Below, piece by piece: positions 57,110-64,000 of a DNA stretch of 64,000 nt (the first letter of the stretch is position 1; each line of letters begins with the position of its first letter). Under the pieces are notes generated by a model, which saw only the letters and a program-made list of their open reading frames with translations, was not told where the DNA came from and did not search any database. Origin of the DNA: Cladochytrium replicatum (lineage: Eukaryota > Chytridiomycota > Chytridiomycetes > Cladochytriales > Cladochytriaceae); the NCBI GenBank assembly GCA_025526935.1, contig JAHLKD010000030.1:186001-250000 (forward strand). The letters run 5' to 3'. The translations under genes were made by a program, and so were the position numbers.

Positions 57110-57606
57110 ATGCTAGCACAAATTGCGTATGGTGTTGGAGGAGTCCTCCTTCTGCATTCCGGCTACTCTGCCTACGACCGTATGCTTGGTTGCAAAAGGG
57201 CTGTTCTGTGACTAATTTACGGCTCATTTTTGTCCAGACATCGCATACTTGAAGGTGGTGGGGAAACAGGACCACTCCCTCCCCGTCGAAGTAAGAGCAC
57301 GAATATTAGACTAAAATTTTGTTGCCATGCTTTCGTGATATTTAATGAAATGTTCAACGACAGATTGTAGCGGAGTGCATTTTTAGCACCGTGGTGTGTA
57401 TCGTCGCGATTGCCTTTGTTTCGGGATCCCTTCGACCAGTCAGTCTTGAGAATGAGTTGAAGGACAGGTGGGAGGATGCAACAGTTTCAACTATCAATCT
57501 AGGTTGACGTTCCCTATTTTCTAGGTCACTCGATGTGATTGACAACCACCCGAGCTTCAGGACAGTTCAACATCGGGGTCGAGTTCTGCTGAACCATAAA
57601 CCATAG
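57110..57606 (+). CDS. EMC5: ER membrane complex subunit 5 (EMC5/MMGT)
   Basis: Four exons give 102 aa, the normal size. EMC inserts tail-anchored and polytopic proteins into the ER membrane. First helix: LAQIAYGVGGVLLLHSGYSA; then the loop YLKVVGKQDHSLPVEIV, matching the EDESLPIDIV of animal MMGT1; second helix IFSTVVCIVAIAFVSGSL; then ENELKDRSLDVIDNHPSFRT and the signature QHRGRVLLNHKP at the C-terminus (NHRGRVLF in animals). All introns are short (about 55-65 bp). First intact gene right of the transposon block. Confidence 0.92.
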
Positions 57607-57875
57607 CCGCTACTATGTTTCTTAAATAGAACATAGATCACCGAAGCATGATAGCTTCATTATTGTTTGTCCTATATTCGCCATCCAATCATTGCTGGGC
57701 AGTGAGTCCAAACACCACCTAAAGTGGAAAACACCATTACTTTTACAGCCGTTAATCGATCTTGCAGCCGAATTGTCCGGCTACTTCTTTGGCGAGGCTC
57801 AACTTTTTAATCACACCTGTCCATTACGTGAGGGGAGAGGCATCGGTGTTTACACTCACTGAAATTGGTTTGCAG

Positions 57876-60247
<2,372 letters not shown>

Positions 60248-60414
60248 TGAGATTGGAAGACAGCTCTCATTAGAGGAACAGAGATATCAGTTGTTAGCTT
60301 TCGATGTCGATTTGAATGCAGCTGTCAGATGGTTTGCCTTTTTCAAATAGAAAAAGTAGAGTCCCCAGATGTTTCTCACGATCACAGCCACTTACCTCTA
60401 ACAGCTGAATTGCC

Positions 60415-62136
<1,722 letters not shown>

Positions 62137-63222
62137 TCATAAATTGTTATCTGCATCTGCTTTCCCCAACCCATGCACCAATTTTCGATGTCGCTGAAGG
62201 TCAAACTGCCGAGAAAACGACTTTGCGCACAGTCCACAAGAAAAGTTTCTCACGTTTGCGTGATGTGCTGCAAAGTGTGTTTTCAAGTTGAAGCGCCTGG
62301 AGAATGCACGCTCGCAGCTCGGACAGTGATAGAGGTCATCATCCGGATGCTTCTTTGTCTTCAATATATCTTTGAGTATCTCATCTGGCGAGATTTCTGG
62401 CATGTTTCGGGAGGTTGGGCCACCTGAAGGAATGTCATGATTTGAATCTGGGGTGACACATACGCTTGTATTTGATGATGTGCAGCGAGATACGGGTGTG
62501 CTCATGTGTGGGGGAAGCAAACTGGCCAAGTCCTGCATTGTAAGCTCTGTCTGACACGCAGCATCCAGCATTCCCTGGCGAAACGATATCGGTGGTGGAG
62601 ATGGTAGTCTGGGTTCGGGATGTGGGCTTGCGGTGGCTGCATTCGAGCGCGCATTGCTGGCAGCTAGCACCAACGGAGCCGCGCGTGCAAGCATTTCCTC
62701 CAGAGTTGAATTTCCTGTTGTCATTGGAATGGGTGGGTAAGATCGTTGCGGAGGGTACCGAGGTGGCCTATCACTATCGTCGTCGGGTAGCGCTGGAGCT
62801 GTCTTATTAAGCCACTGTTCAAGCATTTCCATTGTGCTTGCTTCGGGAAGGTTGGCTGGTGCTGCTCGAAGCTCCCGTGTTGGAGGTTGTGCGTGTTCTT
62901 CTTCGTCTCGCAAATCCACCCCGGGTGACTCAGAGCCCGACGGAGTCGGTGATTCAGGATTCAGCCATTGTTCCAAAATCTCCATCGTGCTAGTTTTGGG
63001 CAGTGCCGCTGGTTTTCCTTTCTGCGCACTTGATGGGGTAAGTTGACCTGGAGGATGAGTAGGCTTTTCTGGAGACGACCTGGGATTCAACCATTCTTCA
63101 AGAATATCCATAGTCCTCGACTTTGGCAACACTGATGGCCTTTTGTGATATGAAGGAACTGACGTCGCAGCAGCAGTGTCCCTGAGTACAGCCGTTTCCG
63201 GCTCATCAGAGGAGCAGTCCAT
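62137..63222 (-). CDS. C2H2 zinc-finger protein with a repeated WLN motif
   Basis: Single exon, 361 aa. Two adjacent C2H2 fingers sit at the C-terminus (about 298-321, YHCPSCERAFSRRFNLKTHF; about 327-350, FSCGLCAKSFSRQFDLQRHR), each C-x2-C-x12-H-x4-H with a short linker, so it is a likely DNA-binding regulator. The N-terminal 140 residues are disordered and Pro-rich except for three copies of a short motif: TMDILEEWLNP (about 37-47), TMEILEQWLNP (79-89) and TMEMLEQWLN (130-139). Each is preceded by LPK or LPE and a Ser/Thr, and a weak fourth follows (NSTLEEMLAR). Acidic and hydrophobic residues alternate as in activation or docking peptides. No named family is recognised. Confidence 0.85.
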   Translation of the reverse strand: MDCSSDEPETAVLRDTAAATSVPSYHKRPSVLPKSRTMDILEEWLNPRSSPEKPTHPPGQLTPSSAQKGKPAALPKTSTMEILEQWLNPESPTPSGSESPGVDLRDEEEHAQPPTRELRAAPANLPEASTMEMLEQWLNKTAPALPDDDSDRPPRYPPQRSYPPIPMTTGNSTLEEMLARAAPLVLAASNARSNAATASPHPEPRLPSPPPISFRQGMLDAACQTELTMQDLASLLPPHMSTPVSRCTSSNTSVCVTPDSNHDIPSGGPTSRNMPEISPDEILKDILKTKKHPDDDLYHCPSCERAFSRRFNLKTHFAAHHANVRNFSCGLCAKSFSRQFDLQRHRKLVHGLGKADADNNL

Positions 63223-63403
63223 TTCGCCCTGAAGCTCGAACCGAGATACGGAAACACTTCTCGTCCTGCTCAGATCATATGAGTGTTAAAACACGGAAAG
63301 TGACCCACAAACTTAACGAGATTTGGAAAGGGTGGGTCAGTGGCTTTGACATAAATTGTTTATCAAACATTTATCGTAACAAAAGTAGTAAATTTTCGAA
63401 AGA

Positions 63404-64000
63404 TCACCACTTCATCATCTTCTCCATATCGGAAGACTTGCTTGTCAGGCGAATCATGTCCCCTGACGGAGTATTACGACGCTCCAGCAATCCAACACCA
63501 ATGAGCTCGTAGATGACAAGCGCCGGAGGAAGTGAAGAGCGAGATCCTGTTGATAAAGCTTGCAGCTTGTCTATCAATTGCTGAATTTATGGGATATCAA
63601 CAATACATACTGAAAGAGGCTCATCTCGTAATGCTTACCTTTTCGAGAAACTCACGGTTACGCTTTCGTTTCAATGTGCTGACAATCTCCTGTTTAGACT
63701 TCTCAAATGCCCGAATGTACTGGCCAGAAGATGGGAACGCGAGTGTCAGCGAGTGCTCGTCCTTGATTGTGAAAAATCCGCACGAGACAAGTTTGCTTCA
63801 TCGCGAGGTCAGCATTAACTTAGGAGCTTGAGTGTGAAATGCTTACTTTATCTCAGTTGGCGTCGCACAAACTTCGTTAGCCAGCTTTTCTCTCGAGACA
63901 TGGACCGTCTGACAGCTGAAATCTTTCAACCAGGCGAGATATCGATCTGGGTTGGTTTATCAATCGTTTAACTATCAACATGAATGATCATCGCCGTACC
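63404..64000 (-). CDS. STK19-like winged-helix protein, partial (5' end beyond window)
   Basis: Three exons are visible from the right edge. The first (from about 63,946) reads RYLAWLKDFSCQTVHVSREK and LANEVCATPTEIK. The second reads KLVSCGFFTIKDEHSLTLAF, PSSGQYIRAFEKSKQEIVST and LKRKRNREFLEK, matching the GFLTVRDAGSWWLAVPGAGR part of animal STK19. The last reads LPPALVIYELIGVGLLERRN, TPSGDMIRLTSKSSDM and stops at 63,404. STK19 was named a kinase but is now known as a small winged-helix DNA-binding protein acting in transcription-coupled repair. The N-terminal third is off the window. Confidence 0.8.

Overview
The window is nuclear DNA of a flagellated (zoosporic) fungus, most likely a chytrid. 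Genes are compact and split by many 45-80 base introns with GTATGT/GTAAGT-like donors. Two markers place it: a velvet-domain regulator, a family known from fungi, and an RSPH14-like radial spoke protein, which is expected only where motile flagella are built. No species is claimed. All gene models are spliced by eye; coordinates give the coding span including introns.

Left arm (1-29,640), housekeeping and regulatory genes: a Pho89/PiT phosphate transporter, a SAM methyltransferase, a secreted Cys-rich GPI-type protein, an RBBP4/MSI1-type WD40 histone chaperone, a broken FAN1-like fragment, a taxilin, a MARVEL-type membrane protein, the spliceosomal helicase PRP28, a secreted Kunitz-domain protein, a broken EHD ATPase gene, a velvet regulator, a degraded unidentified gene, ATP synthase subunit e, RSPH14, a SETD6/RKM4-like SET-domain methyltransferase, and the 3' part of an unidentified gene cut off by the repeats that follow.

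Middle (about 29,650-57,000), a 27 kb nest of mobile elements. Its core is two copies of one hAT DNA transposon in opposite orientation (36,344-42,655 and 50,390-56,221). Each has matching ends and its own perfect 8-bp target duplication (ATTACTCA and GTGTGGGA). Besides an 811-aa BED/hAT transposase, the element carries a second, coiled-coil gene and a third reading frame, set apart from the transposase by an internal array of about 97-bp repeats built around the dyad TGTCC-ACCC-GGACA. Copy 2 has an intact transposase; copy 1 is dead. Around them lie at least four non-LTR (LINE) fragments, a decayed Ty3/Gypsy pol region, two inverted copies of a tRNA-derived SINE-like repeat, and a tRNA-Glu(CTC) gene. 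Copy 1 sits inside a LINE 3' end.

Right arm (57,110-64,000), again ordinary genes: EMC5/MMGT, a MARK/KIN1-type kinase with a KA1 tail, RBX1, a two-finger C2H2 protein with a repeated TM(D/E)(I/M)LE(E/Q)WLN motif, and an STK19-like winged-helix protein running off the window edge.

The most unusual items are the multi-gene hAT element, a Kunitz inhibitor domain in a fungus whose start codon is 37 bp from that of PRP28, the repeated motif in the zinc-finger protein, and the cluster of recently broken genes (EHD, FAN1-like, 23.3-24.5 kb).
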